From the NCBI RefSeq assembly GCF_012911815.1, contig NZ_JAATNW010000004.1:310001-374000 (forward strand): DNA of 64,000 nt, written 5' to 3'. This DNA comes from Alteromonas ponticola. Lineage in GTDB: Bacteria > Pseudomonadota > Gammaproteobacteria > Enterobacterales > Alteromonadaceae. The notes under the pieces are model-generated. The model saw only the letters and a program-made list of their open reading frames with translations. It was not told the origin of the DNA and searched no databases. This document shows positions 45,701-57,588 of the stretch, piece after piece; position 1 is the first letter of the stretch, and each line of letters begins with the position of its first letter. A program made the position numbers and the translations under genes.

Positions 45701-45859
45701 TGTTAATGGTTATCAACTTACTACTATTCCATGTATTACTTTAGCATGCTTGGTAATTAACGAGAGGTCAAATGAGTTTTTCATCTGATCAGGATAAAGA
45801 TAATGAAAGCAGCTTCTGGCAATGGCATACTGTAACTTCTGACGTAAAGGAGAAACAAT

Positions 45860-46093
45860 ATGGGGATCAGTATTTGGCAATTGCTGATAGTCTTGGTCAT
45901 CGTAATCTTATTATTCGGCACCAAACGTCTGAAAAATATCGGCAGTGATTTAGGCGGAGCATTAAAAGGCTTCAAAAATGCCGTTAATGACGACAAAGAT
46001 GCTGAATTTGACGCGGATGAATCCAAAAAAGTCGAACAGCAGGATTCTCAAAAGCAAACCTCTGCCAAGCAGGAAACTAAAGAAAAACAATAA
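45860..46093 (+). CDS. tatA: Sec-independent translocase subunit TatA
   Basis: A 77-residue single-helix protein that polymerises into the Tat pore. N-terminal helix [39 protein letters not shown] matches TatA (conserved FGTKRL...G). The C-terminal tail is charged and disordered. AGGAGA precedes the ATG. Overlaps tatB by one base (TAATG). First in tatABC-tatD. Confidence 0.95.
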   Translation: MGISIWQLLIVLVIVILLFGTKRLKNIGSDLGGALKGFKNAVNDDKDAEFDADESKKVEQQDSQKQTSAKQETKEKQ

Positions 46094-46395
46094 TGTTTGA
46101 TATTGGTTTTTGGGAACTGTTGACTGTGGCAGTGCTTGCATTGTTGATACTGGGGCCGGACAGACTCCCGGGTGCCTTGCGTTCAACCATTTCTACGGTG
46201 CGCAAAGTGCGCAATATGGCGACCGGTTTTAAACATGAAGTCGAGCACCAGTTGCGTATTCATGAGCTTCACGAGAACCTGAAAAAAGCAGAGCAGGAAG
46301 GGATTGAGAATGTCTCGCCTGAATTGAAAAAAAGTGTCGAAGAGTTGAAGCAAGCCGCCAGCTCCGTGCAAGAACCCTATAAAAAGAAAGAATGA
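46093..46395 (+). CDS. tatB: Sec-independent translocase subunit TatB
   Basis: A 100-residue protein: [40 protein letters not shown] is the TatB signature (Glu8, GPDRLP). The long amphipathic helix that follows interacts with TatC and the substrate. It is shorter than E. coli TatB (171), with a short tail. The stop overlaps the tatC start. Confidence 0.95.
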   Translation: MFDIGFWELLTVAVLALLILGPDRLPGALRSTISTVRKVRNMATGFKHEVEHQLRIHELHENLKKAEQEGIENVSPELKKSVEELKQAASSVQEPYKKKE

Positions 46396-47138
46396 CTGAC
46401 GAAAACAGCTTGCTATCCCACTTAATTGAACTGAGAAGTCGAATATTAAAAGCATTACTTAGTGTTCTAGTAGTGTTTTTATGTTTGGCCTATTTTGCTC
46501 AGGACTTATATCAATTGTTAGCGCGGCCACTTCTTGATGCGCTGCCCGATGACGCGTCCATGATTGCAACCGATGTTGCATCTCCGTTTTTTGCCCCATT
46601 CAAATTAACTCTGGTGTTGTCATTTTTCATAGCTATTCCATACGTGCTCTATCAGGTGTGGGCCTTTGTGGCACCCGGTCTGTACAAAAATGAAAAACGA
46701 CTTGTCGCGCCTTTGCTGTTTTCCAGTACATTGCTGTTTTATGCCGGTATGGCCTTTGCCTACTTTGTGGTATTCCCGCTTGCGTTCGCTTTTTTTACCA
46801 GCGTAGCACCTGAAGGTGTAACGGTGAGTACCGATATCAACAGTTACCTGGATTTTGTATTAAAATTGTTTTTTGCCTTTGGTATCTCATTTGAGATCCC
46901 AATCGCTATAATTTTGCTTTGCTGGACCGGGGCAACTGATGCCAAAAGCCTGCGCGCCAAACGCCCGTATGTCATTGTTGGGGCATTTATCATTGGCATG
47001 TTATTAACTCCCCCGGATGTGATCTCGCAAACCTTACTGGCGTTACCCATGTGGTTGTTATTTGAGGTAGGTGTGGTGTTGGGAGGTATTTACTCTCAGC
47101 GCAGCCAGCACGTTTCAGATTCAAATTTACATGAATAA
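46392..47138 (+). CDS. tatC: Sec-independent translocase subunit TatC
   Basis: A 248-residue inner-membrane protein with six helices, the receptor for twin-arginine signal peptides. Landmark sequences [16 protein letters not shown] at the start, [34 protein letters not shown] and [26 protein letters not shown] are visible. It overlaps tatB by 4 bp. Confidence 0.96.
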   Translation: MTDENSLLSHLIELRSRILKALLSVLVVFLCLAYFAQDLYQLLARPLLDALPDDASMIATDVASPFFAPFKLTLVLSFFIAIPYVLYQVWAFVAPGLYKNEKRLVAPLLFSSTLLFYAGMAFAYFVVFPLAFAFFTSVAPEGVTVSTDINSYLDFVLKLFFAFGISFEIPIAIILLCWTGATDAKSLRAKRPYVIVGAFIIGMLLTPPDVISQTLLALPMWLLFEVGVVLGGIYSQRSQHVSDSNLHE

Positions 47139-47155
47139 TAAAAAGGGAAAACAAC

Positions 47156-47686
47156 ATGAAATTTAGCATTTTGGTGGGTTCTGTCGCTCTGTTATGTGCC
47201 GCCACCACTCAGGCAGAGTCCATTGAGCAGGCTCTGGTCAAATGCAGCAACGTAGATAACAGTCTGCAACGTCTGGTGTGTTTTGATAAGGTGGCAAAGG
47301 ACGTGCAGCAGTATTCGGGCGTTGAAGAGGCCATCAAGCGTGGCTATTCGGTACCCGCAGGTTCGGTTTCAGCGCCCCGGCCGGCACCGCGCAAGTCAAT
47401 AGAAACCGTGACGCCGGCCGCAGAAGCGACACCCTTTGGATTAGAGCCCAAAGAACAGGGTGAAGAAATTGAAGAAATCAGCGCCACTGTTGCCAGCCTG
47501 GATAAAGCCCCACGTGGCGAATTGATTATTACCCTTTCTGACGGCAGTGTGTGGCGGCAGCGTGACTCCACACACTATAAACTTAAGTCTGGTGACGTGG
47601 TAAACATCGAACGCGGCATGCTGGGTTCTTTTTATCTCTCTAAACCCGACCAAAATAAGCGTATAAAAGTCAAGCGAACGAAATAA
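47156..47686 (+). CDS. Periplasmic protein of unknown function in the tat operon
   Basis: A 176-residue exported protein (signal peptide about 1-21, MKFSILVGSVALLCAATTQA). The mature N-terminal part has CSNVDNSLQRLVCFDK, a two-cysteine motif also found in small periplasmic proteins linked to surface structures. A proline-rich linker (80-105) leads to a small beta domain (TLSDGSVWRQRDSTHYKLKSGDVVNIERG), which looks like an SH3-like or OB-like barrel. It is 18 bp after tatC and 1 bp before tatD, so it is in the operon. It may be a cargo or accessory factor; this is inferred from position only. Confidence 0.72.
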   Translation: MKFSILVGSVALLCAATTQAESIEQALVKCSNVDNSLQRLVCFDKVAKDVQQYSGVEEAIKRGYSVPAGSVSAPRPAPRKSIETVTPAAEATPFGLEPKEQGEEIEEISATVASLDKAPRGELIITLSDGSVWRQRDSTHYKLKSGDVVNIERGMLGSFYLSKPDQNKRIKVKRTK

Positions 47687-47687
47687 C

Positions 47688-48467
47688 ATGCGCTGGTTTG
47701 ATGCTGGAGTAAACTTGCTGGACAGACGCTTTGAACCGCAAGCCGTGGTGGAAAGCGCGCTTGCGGCAGGCGTGTCGAAAATGTGCGTCATTACCACTCA
47801 ACCTGATGAATGGCAGCCCGCGATGAACGTGGCTGCAGCATACCCTGAAAATTTGGTGTTTACCGTTGGGATTCACCCTCATAATGCCAAGCTGGCCACG
47901 CCAGACGATTTTATTCGGCTCGGCGATGCTCTGCAGCACGCGCAAGCTGTGGCAGTGGGAGAGTGCGGGCTGGATTTTAATCGTAATTTCTCCCCCCCTG
48001 ATGTGCAGCGCGACGTGTTTGAACAACAACTTAGGATTGCCGTTGCGGCCAATAAACCTGTTTATCTGCATGAGCGGGATGCCTTTGCGGATCAAGCCCG
48101 CATATTATCTGCTTATAGGGCGCAACTCACAGGTGGCATTGCGCATTGCTTTACCGGCACTAAGACGCAACTCGAAGCCTACCTGGCGATGGGGCTTCAT
48201 ATCGGTATAACCGGGTGGCTGTGCGATGATAAGCGCAATGCATCCTTGCTTGAGGCAATTGAAGCGCTGCCGGCTGATAAGCTGATACTCGAAACGGATG
48301 CGCCGTATTTGTTTCCCAAAAACAAGCGTCCACGTGCGCGCAACAATGAGCCTGCGTATTTGCCCAGTATTGCAGACAAACTCAGCGAAGTGACTAATAT
48401 TCCAAGTGAAACCCTCAGCAAGACAAGTTATGCTAACACTTGCAGATTATTTGGGATAACTGATTAG
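47688..48467 (+). CDS. tatD: TatD-family metal-dependent deoxyribonuclease
   Basis: A 259-residue TIM-barrel hydrolase with metal-binding residues in GIHPHNAK, GECGLDFNRNF, VYLHERDAFADQ, AHCFTG and ETDAPYLFP. E. coli TatD is a 3'-5' DNA exonuclease involved in oxidative damage repair, not translocation, despite its place in the tat cluster. Starts 1 bp after the preceding gene. Confidence 0.93.
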   Translation: MRWFDAGVNLLDRRFEPQAVVESALAAGVSKMCVITTQPDEWQPAMNVAAAYPENLVFTVGIHPHNAKLATPDDFIRLGDALQHAQAVAVGECGLDFNRNFSPPDVQRDVFEQQLRIAVAANKPVYLHERDAFADQARILSAYRAQLTGGIAHCFTGTKTQLEAYLAMGLHIGITGWLCDDKRNASLLEAIEALPADKLILETDAPYLFPKNKRPRARNNEPAYLPSIADKLSEVTNIPSETLSKTSYANTCRLFGITD

Positions 48468-48471
48468 CGCA

Positions 48472-51350
<2,879 letters not shown>

Positions 51351-51368
51351 TCACCAGCGCGGACACAA

Positions 51369-52880
51369 CTAAACGCAGTTAAGTGTCCAGCCTGCTTTAT
51401 GCTGTAGCCAGCGTTCGTTAGCCAGTTCAGCTTTAATGAGCGGATGATGATTGAGCCAGTTTTCAGGAAAACACAAAGTCCACTCATCATCGTCCACCAT
51501 CAGTTTTACTGTGGGGATATGCTTATTTTGGCGTCGCAAGCAAAGTACGACGGCAATACGTAGAATTCGAAGCATGCCCGTGAGCATGGGTTGAATTTCT
51601 GCATGGTAGCCTGCAAAAATATCTGCATTCACTGCCATCCGATGTGCTGAAACCAAATCTCTGACGGCCGCACGTTGCAGTCGCGTGTAGCCGGGCAGCT
51701 CAATATGACTGAGAATGTAGGCACCATGATGATGGTGTTTTTTATACTCAATGTGCAAGCCGGTTTCATGCAAAATAGCCGCAGCACCTAATACCGCTTC
51801 AGTATCAATATGACAGATACTCTGCTGTGCACATAGCTGCTGGCAAAGCTTAAGCGCCAAGGTTTTCACTAACTCAGCATGGTGCATATCAATATGGTAG
51901 CGAATGACGAGCTGATTCAGCGTTTGCTGACGCCGGTCATTTTCCTGCAAGTTATCCAACATACCGTAAATAAGGCCTTCGCGTAATGCGCCTCCAGCGA
52001 TATTCATGGTTTTGATATGCAAGCGTTCAAACAATGTAATGAGGATGGCCAGGCCGCTGGGAAAGATGGCTTTTCGGTTTTCTTCTAACCCTTCAATATT
52101 AAGCGAGCTAACTGACGCACAATCTATGCACTGCTGGCGAAGGTGATGTAAATAAGTCAGTCTGATGGCATCACTGATTCCTTGCCTGACCAAGATTTCA
52201 ACAATTGCCTGCGGGGTACCTGAAGCGCCAAGACAGTTTTGCCAGTCGAAACATAAAAAACTGTCAACCCACTTGTCTAATAGCTGGTTGGCCGCTGCCT
52301 GCGCCGCGTCAAATGCCTCTTGGGTAATATTCCCATCTTTGAAGTAACGCTCCATAAAGGTCACACAACCCATGTCGATACTGACACAATGTATTGGTTG
52401 CAAGTCGTTACCTAAAATGATCTCGGTGCTTGCTCCGCCTATGTCAACCACCAAGCTATTGCCCTGATTAGCGGATGTATAGGCAACGCCGAGGTAAATC
52501 TGACGGGCTTCTTCAAGGCCGCTGATCACATCCAGCCGCAAACCCAAAATTGCTTCAGCGCGTTTGACGAATTCGTGTGCATTGGTGGCCAGACGCAGCG
52601 TTGCTGTTGCTACGGCCTTGACGTTTGAGGCGGGGATGTCTTCCAGTCGCTCGGCAAAAGATTCCAGGCATTTCCAGCCTCTTTCCATGCTCTCCTGACT
52701 TAGCGCCATGTTTTCGTCAAGCCCTGCAGCCAGACGTACTTTTTGTTTTATTTTGCCAACAATTTGTACGCTACCATTGACCACGTGCACCACAACCATG
52801 TGAAAACTATTGGAGCCAAGGTCGATGGCGGCGTAGTGTTCACCGTTGACAATTGTGTCCTGAAAAATCTCTGCCTGCAT
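51369..52880 (-). CDS. gppA: Ppx/GppA-family exopolyphosphatase / pppGpp phosphohydrolase
   Basis: A 503-residue enzyme of the ASKHA fold. Phosphate-binding loops are AAIDLGSNSFHMVV and VVDIGGASTEIIL; the C-terminal half is an HD-like domain (ETGLHIEYKKHHHHGAYILSHIELPGY). In E. coli gppA follows rhlB next to trxA-rho, which supports this name over ppx. It turns pppGpp into ppGpp and can cleave polyphosphate. Three bases separate it from rhlB upstream. Confidence 0.9.
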   Translation of the reverse strand: MQAEIFQDTIVNGEHYAAIDLGSNSFHMVVVHVVNGSVQIVGKIKQKVRLAAGLDENMALSQESMERGWKCLESFAERLEDIPASNVKAVATATLRLATNAHEFVKRAEAILGLRLDVISGLEEARQIYLGVAYTSANQGNSLVVDIGGASTEIILGNDLQPIHCVSIDMGCVTFMERYFKDGNITQEAFDAAQAAANQLLDKWVDSFLCFDWQNCLGASGTPQAIVEILVRQGISDAIRLTYLHHLRQQCIDCASVSSLNIEGLEENRKAIFPSGLAILITLFERLHIKTMNIAGGALREGLIYGMLDNLQENDRRQQTLNQLVIRYHIDMHHAELVKTLALKLCQQLCAQQSICHIDTEAVLGAAAILHETGLHIEYKKHHHHGAYILSHIELPGYTRLQRAAVRDLVSAHRMAVNADIFAGYHAEIQPMLTGMLRILRIAVVLCLRRQNKHIPTVKLMVDDDEWTLCFPENWLNHHPLIKAELANERWLQHKAGWTLNCV

Positions 52881-52883
52881 AGA

Positions 52884-54170
52884 TTATGACTGTCTGTTGG
52901 AAGTCCTTTTATTGTTCCTGCCACGACGAGAAGAGTTCCGATTGTTACTATTGCGCTTTCTATGACGAGGACGCGGCGCTTTCACGTCATCCAGTAACGC
53001 GGTGCGATCATAATCTGTGACCGGAATGGGGTGATGAATATAGGTTTCAATTGCCGGTAGATTGAGCGCATACTTTTCACAAGCAAAGCTGATGGCATGC
53101 CCACTTTTTCCTGCACGACCTGTGCGGCCAATGCGGTGAACATAATCTTCAGCATCGTCAGGCAAATCGTAATTGAACACGTGAGATACTTTGTCGATGT
53201 GTAAGCCGCGCGCGGCCACATCAGTTGCCACTAAGATGTCCAGATTATCTTTGGTGAAGTCATCCAGAATACCTAAGCGCTTTTTCTGCGGCACATCACC
53301 ACTTAACAAGCCGACCCGGTGTCCGTCGGCTTCCAGCCAGTCGTTGATCTTTTCACAGGCATGCTTGGTATTGGCGAAGACGATGGCTTTTTCCGGCCAC
53401 TCTTCTTCCAGCAAAGAAAGAAGTAACAACATTTTGTCGTCGTCAGACGGATAAAATAACTCCTCCTGAACGCGACTTGCTGTTCTTTGCTCCGGCGCAA
53501 TTTGTACATGCGTGGGGTTGTTCATATGTTCGTAAGCCAATTCCTGGACGCGGTATGATAGCGTGGCAGAAAACAGCATGCTTAAACGCTCAGTTGCCGC
53601 TGGCATACGACGGAAAAGAAAGCGTATATCTTTAATAAAGCCTAAATCGAACATGCGATCGGCTTCATCCAAGACGGCTACCTGTATGTGTTTGAGTGTA
53701 AACACGCCCTGTTTATTGTAATCCAGGATACGCCCGGTGGTGCCGATAATGATATCAACACCTTCTTCTAAAACTTCCCGTTGACTTTGGTAGCCTTCGC
53801 CCCCATATATCAACCCAAGCGTTAGTCCAGTGTGTTCACTGAGCAGTTTCGCATCATTGTAGATTTGTACGGCAAGTTCCCGTGTGGGTGCCATAATGAT
53901 AGCTCTGGGCGCATTTGCTGGCCAGTTAGCCGTTTCATTACGTTGCGAACTTTCCAATAAATAGTGGAAAGTGGCGACCAGAAATGCGATCGTCTTGCCG
54001 GTGCCGGTTTGAGCCTGACCTGCAATGTCCAGGCCCTCCAGTAATGGAGGTAGAGCCAGCGCCTGTATCGGCGTGCAATGAGTAAAGTTGGCAGCAGCAA
54101 GTGCTGAAACCACCTTATCATTGATAGGCAGGTCAGAAAAATGAGTTTCGGTTAGATGTGTAGTTTGCAT
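52884..54170 (-). CDS. rhlB: ATP-dependent RNA helicase RhlB
   Basis: A 428-residue DEAD-box helicase, part of the RNA degradosome in enterics. Motifs: Q motif ([16 protein letters not shown]), [47 protein letters not shown] basic, Arg/Asn-rich tail follows ([20 protein letters not shown]). It diverges from trxA-rho, the exact E. coli order. Confidence 0.95.
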   Translation of the reverse strand: MQTTHLTETHFSDLPINDKVVSALAAANFTHCTPIQALALPPLLEGLDIAGQAQTGTGKTIAFLVATFHYLLESSQRNETANWPANAPRAIIMAPTRELAVQIYNDAKLLSEHTGLTLGLIYGGEGYQSQREVLEEGVDIIIGTTGRILDYNKQGVFTLKHIQVAVLDEADRMFDLGFIKDIRFLFRRMPAATERLSMLFSATLSYRVQELAYEHMNNPTHVQIAPEQRTASRVQEELFYPSDDDKMLLLLSLLEEEWPEKAIVFANTKHACEKINDWLEADGHRVGLLSGDVPQKKRLGILDDFTKDNLDILVATDVAARGLHIDKVSHVFNYDLPDDAEDYVHRIGRTGRAGKSGHAISFACEKYALNLPAIETYIHHPIPVTDYDRTALLDDVKAPRPRHRKRNSNNRNSSRRGRNNKRTSNRQS

Positions 54171-54270
54171 AGCTTATAGCTTATCAGTGCTTGCATTAAA
54201 TGACAGTTTCTATATAACACTTAGGGTAAAGCTGAGCAAATCAGCAGTAGACCAAATGACGGAGAAAAGA

Positions 54271-54597
54271 ATGAGCGACAAAATTATCCAGTTAACTGAC
54301 GATAAATTTGAGGCAGATGTAATCAATGCTAGCAGTCCTGTACTGGTTGACTTCTGGGCAGAATGGTGTGGCCCGTGTAAAATGATCGCACCTATTCTTG
54401 AAGAAATTGCGAACGACTTTGATGGCAAGTTAACAGTTGGTAAACTGAATGTCGATGAAAATAATGAAACGCCACCAAAATATGGTATTCGTGGTATCCC
54501 TACATTATTGCTTTTCAAAGACGGTAATGTAGCTGCTACCAAGGTTGGGGCGTTATCTAAAGCGCAATTAACAGAGTTCTTAAACGAAAATCTGTAA
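54271..54597 (+). CDS. trxA: Thioredoxin 1
   Basis: A 108-residue thioredoxin with WCGPCK active site (Cys33, Cys36) and cis-Pro in [11 protein letters not shown]. The start at 54271 with CGGAGA upstream gives the standard N-terminus [17 protein letters not shown]; a longer frame begins at 54187 and has no ribosome site. It sits before rho as in E. coli. Confidence 0.97.
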   Translation: MSDKIIQLTDDKFEADVINASSPVLVDFWAEWCGPCKMIAPILEEIANDFDGKLTVGKLNVDENNETPPKYGIRGIPTLLLFKDGNVAATKVGALSKAQLTEFLNENL

Positions 54598-54607
54598 ATT
54601 GACTTTC

Positions 54608-54630
54608 GAGCCAGCCATTTGAGCTGGCTC
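54608..54630 (+). terminator. Hairpin after trxA
   Basis: GAGCCAGC (54608-54615) and GCTGGCTC (54623-54630) form an 8-bp perfect stem with a 7-nt loop, 11 nt after the trxA stop. It is followed by ATCCCCC, not a T-run, so its efficiency as an intrinsic terminator is doubtful. The other 200 bp before rho hold its promoter and leader. Confidence 0.55.
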
Positions 54631-54837
54631 ATCCCCCATACCAAATACCTGGCAGTATTTGAATATAAAATTGTGTTTTTTATGCAAAAACACTGGACGC
54701 ATCAAAATTATGGTGCTAACTTTCATTTAGCTCATACCTGAGCAGCGTTCTGCATGCCCATATCCGGGCGGTATAAACATTTCAAATTAATCTAGTGACA
54801 TTTAGTCCTGTATGCGAAGTCCAAAAGACCCACCAGT

Positions 54838-56103
54838 ATGAATTTAACTGAACTCAAGAATAAACCCATAAGCGAATTGGTTTCCCTGGCCGAAGAAATG
54901 GGCCTGGAAAATATGGCACGTGCCAGAAAGCAAGATATCATTTTTTCAATTTTGAAAAATCACGCCAAGGGTGGCGAAGATATTTTTGGTGATGGCGTAT
55001 TAGAAATTCTGCAAGATGGATTCGGCTTTTTACGTTCCGCCGACTCTTCTTATCTTGCCGGACCTGATGACATTTACGTCTCACCAAGCCAGATTCGACG
55101 ATTTAACCTTCGCACAGGCGACACTATAGCCGGCAAAATCCGGCCACCTAAAGACAGTGAACGCTATTTTGCCCTCCTTAAGATTCGCGAAGTCAACTTC
55201 GATAAACCTGAAAATTCCCGCACTAAAATTCTTTTCGAAAACCTGACCCCGCTACATGCTGCGTCGCGTATGCGGATGGAGCGAGGCAATGGGTCTACTG
55301 AAGATATTACCGCGCGTGTGCTTGACTTGGCGTCGCCCATTGGTAAAGGTCAGCGTGGCTTGATTGTTGCCCCCCCTAAAGCGGGTAAAACCTTATTGCT
55401 ACAGAACATTGCCCAGTCAATTGCGGCGAATCAACCAGATTGTGAACTAATGGTGTTACTGATTGATGAGCGTCCTGAAGAAGTGACTGAAATGCAACGT
55501 CTGGTGCAAGGTGAAGTGGTTGCCTCAACTTTTGATGAACCCGCCAGCCGTCACGTGCAAGTTGCTGAAATGGTAATTGAGAAAGCCAAACGCCTGGTTG
55601 AGCATAAAAAAGACGTGGTCATTCTACTTGACTCAATTACCCGTCTGGCGCGTGCGTACAATACGGTTATCCCATCATCGGGTAAAGTATTAACCGGTGG
55701 TGTGGATGCCAACGCGTTACACAAGCCTAAACGTTTCTTTGGTGCTGCGCGTAACGTAGAAGAAGGCGGCAGTCTGACAATTATTGCAACTGCGTTAATT
55801 GATACCGGCTCTAAAATGGATGAAGTTATCTATGAAGAGTTTAAAGGTACCGGTAACATGGAACTTCATCTAAACCGCAAGATTGCGGAGAAACGTGTTT
55901 TCCCTGCGATTGACTTTAACCGTTCAGGTACGCGACGTGAAGAGTTGCTGACCAGTCAGGAAGAATTGCAGAAAATGTGGATCTTACGTAAAATTGTCCA
56001 CGAAATGTCGGAAATTGATGCCATGGAATTCTTGATCAACAAGCTCTCCATGACCAAAACCAATGATGAATTTTTTGACGCTATGAAGCGCCAAAAAGGC
56101 TAA
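54838..56103 (+). CDS. rho: Transcription termination factor Rho
   Basis: A 421-residue hexameric RNA helicase, near-identical in motifs to E. coli Rho (419). N-terminal [27 protein letters not shown]-binding OB fold with [19 protein letters not shown], Walker A APPKAGKT (about 178-185), Walker B region [17 protein letters not shown] and R loops after [23 protein letters not shown]. Its long leader (54598-54837) may support autoregulation as in E. coli. Confidence 0.97.
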   Translation: MNLTELKNKPISELVSLAEEMGLENMARARKQDIIFSILKNHAKGGEDIFGDGVLEILQDGFGFLRSADSSYLAGPDDIYVSPSQIRRFNLRTGDTIAGKIRPPKDSERYFALLKIREVNFDKPENSRTKILFENLTPLHAASRMRMERGNGSTEDITARVLDLASPIGKGQRGLIVAPPKAGKTLLLQNIAQSIAANQPDCELMVLLIDERPEEVTEMQRLVQGEVVASTFDEPASRHVQVAEMVIEKAKRLVEHKKDVVILLDSITRLARAYNTVIPSSGKVLTGGVDANALHKPKRFFGAARNVEEGGSLTIIATALIDTGSKMDEVIYEEFKGTGNMELHLNRKIAEKRVFPAIDFNRSGTRREELLTSQEELQKMWILRKIVHEMSEIDAMEFLINKLSMTKTNDEFFDAMKRQKG

Positions 56104-56115
56104 TTGTTTACACTG

Positions 56116-56144
56116 AAAGCGCAGGTCTATCCTGCGCTTTTTTT
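56116..56144 (+). terminator. Rho-independent terminator of rho
   Basis: AAAGCGCAGG (56116-56125), loop TCTAT, CCTGCGCTTT (56131-56140), T-run to 56144. Directly after the rho stop. Confidence 0.93.
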
Positions 56145-56278
56145 GTCTCTCTTCTTCTCTTTTCTATTTCCCTAAATACCTCTGTTTCAGCGAGTTAGTT
56201 CGCTACCGCTTACTTTCCATTAACCCGGATTTACGCTACTGTTTACACTCAGCTAATTACTTAGAACAGGAAATTACT

Positions 56279-57565
56279 ATGTTGCGTGCGCTGCTTAGCT
56301 CTTCAATACTTTTCTTTTCATCTGCTGTTATGGCTGATGACCACGTGGCTTCACTGGTCGATGCTGTAGAGCCCGAGGTGATTAAGTGGCGTCATCATTT
56401 TCACGAGTTTCCTGAACTTTCAAATCGAGAATACGAAACAGCTGATTATATTGCCAAGTACCTACGTAGCCTTAACCTGGATGTAACCACCGGGGTGGCG
56501 AAGACCGGAGTGGTGGCGATTTTAGATAGTGGCAAGCCCGGTCCTGTGGTTGCACTGCGCGCCGATATGGATGCACTGCCGGTGAAAGAGGAGAACGATT
56601 TACCCTTTAAGTCGGTGCAAACGGGTGAATACAAAGGTGAAACGGTACCGGTAATGCATGCGTGTGGTCATGATACCCACATGGCCATGTTAATGGGTGC
56701 GGCAAAAGTGCTGGTGCAAATGAAAGATCAATTACGGGGCAAAGTAAAATTCATATTTCAGCCTGCTGAAGAAGGCGCGCCTCCGGGTGAAAAAGGCGGT
56801 GCTGAGGTAATGGTGGCCGAAGGCGTACTTAAGAACCCCGATGTCGATGTGATTTTTGGATTGCACATCAGTGCCAATAGAGATGTTGACACTGTCATGT
56901 ACAACTCGGGTGGCGTAATGGCTGCAGTTGACCCCTTTAAGATTGTTATTAAAGGCAAGCAGGCCCATGGTGCCTATCCATGGAAAAGTGTTGATCCTAT
57001 CGTCACGGCCGCACAAATGGTGATGTCATTGCAAACCATTGTCAGTCGTGAAGTGAAAGTGATTGATAACGCAGCGGTAGTTACTGTAGGTTCAATCCAC
57101 GGTGGTAATCGTTCAAACATTATTCCAGCCGAAGTTGAGCTAATCGGAACTATCCGTACGCTGAACAAAAAAGCCCGAGACTTGATGTATGAAGCCATGC
57201 CCAGAAAGGTAAAAGGGATTGCCGAAAGTATGGGCGCTGAAGCAGAACTGACGTTGCCTTTAGACTATAGTTATCCTATTACCTATAATGATCCGGAGTT
57301 AATGGCGAAAATGCTGCCAACGATTCAGTCGACAGCAGGAAAAGAAAATGCTATTCAGGACAAACCAGTAACAGGAGCGGAAGACTTTTCGTTTTTCCAG
57401 GAGAAAGTACCTGGCTTGTATCTGTGGGTAGGTGGTAAACCTAAAGATGTCCCAGAAAATGAATCACCAGCGCATCATACGCCCGAGTTTTATGTTGAAG
57501 ACAGCGGAATGAAACTGGGCGTTAAACTGTTAACCAACCTCACGCTTGATTATATGCACCAATAA
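56279..57565 (+). CDS. Exported M20-family amidohydrolase
   Basis: A 428-residue zinc/manganese amidohydrolase of the M20D (hippurate hydrolase / IAA-amino-acid hydrolase) type with signal peptide MLRALLSSSILFFSSAVMA. Metal ligands appear in ALRADMDALPV, HACGHDTHMAMLMG and QPAEEGAPPGEKGG; VTGAEDFSFFQEKVPG gives the last His/Glu region. It frees an amino acid from an N-acyl compound in the periplasm. The hybrid kinase gene begins 23 bp after its stop. Confidence 0.92.
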   Translation: MLRALLSSSILFFSSAVMADDHVASLVDAVEPEVIKWRHHFHEFPELSNREYETADYIAKYLRSLNLDVTTGVAKTGVVAILDSGKPGPVVALRADMDALPVKEENDLPFKSVQTGEYKGETVPVMHACGHDTHMAMLMGAAKVLVQMKDQLRGKVKFIFQPAEEGAPPGEKGGAEVMVAEGVLKNPDVDVIFGLHISANRDVDTVMYNSGGVMAAVDPFKIVIKGKQAHGAYPWKSVDPIVTAAQMVMSLQTIVSREVKVIDNAAVVTVGSIHGGNRSNIIPAEVELIGTIRTLNKKARDLMYEAMPRKVKGIAESMGAEAELTLPLDYSYPITYNDPELMAKMLPTIQSTAGKENAIQDKPVTGAEDFSFFQEKVPGLYLWVGGKPKDVPENESPAHHTPEFYVEDSGMKLGVKLLTNLTLDYMHQ

Positions 57566-57588
57566 AAGGCCAGTAAGGGAGTAAGGCT

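Noticed and set aside
51361-51388. Small inverted repeat at the hemB/gppA convergence
   Set aside because: It lies mostly within the gppA coding end and has no T-run, so support for a terminator is weak.
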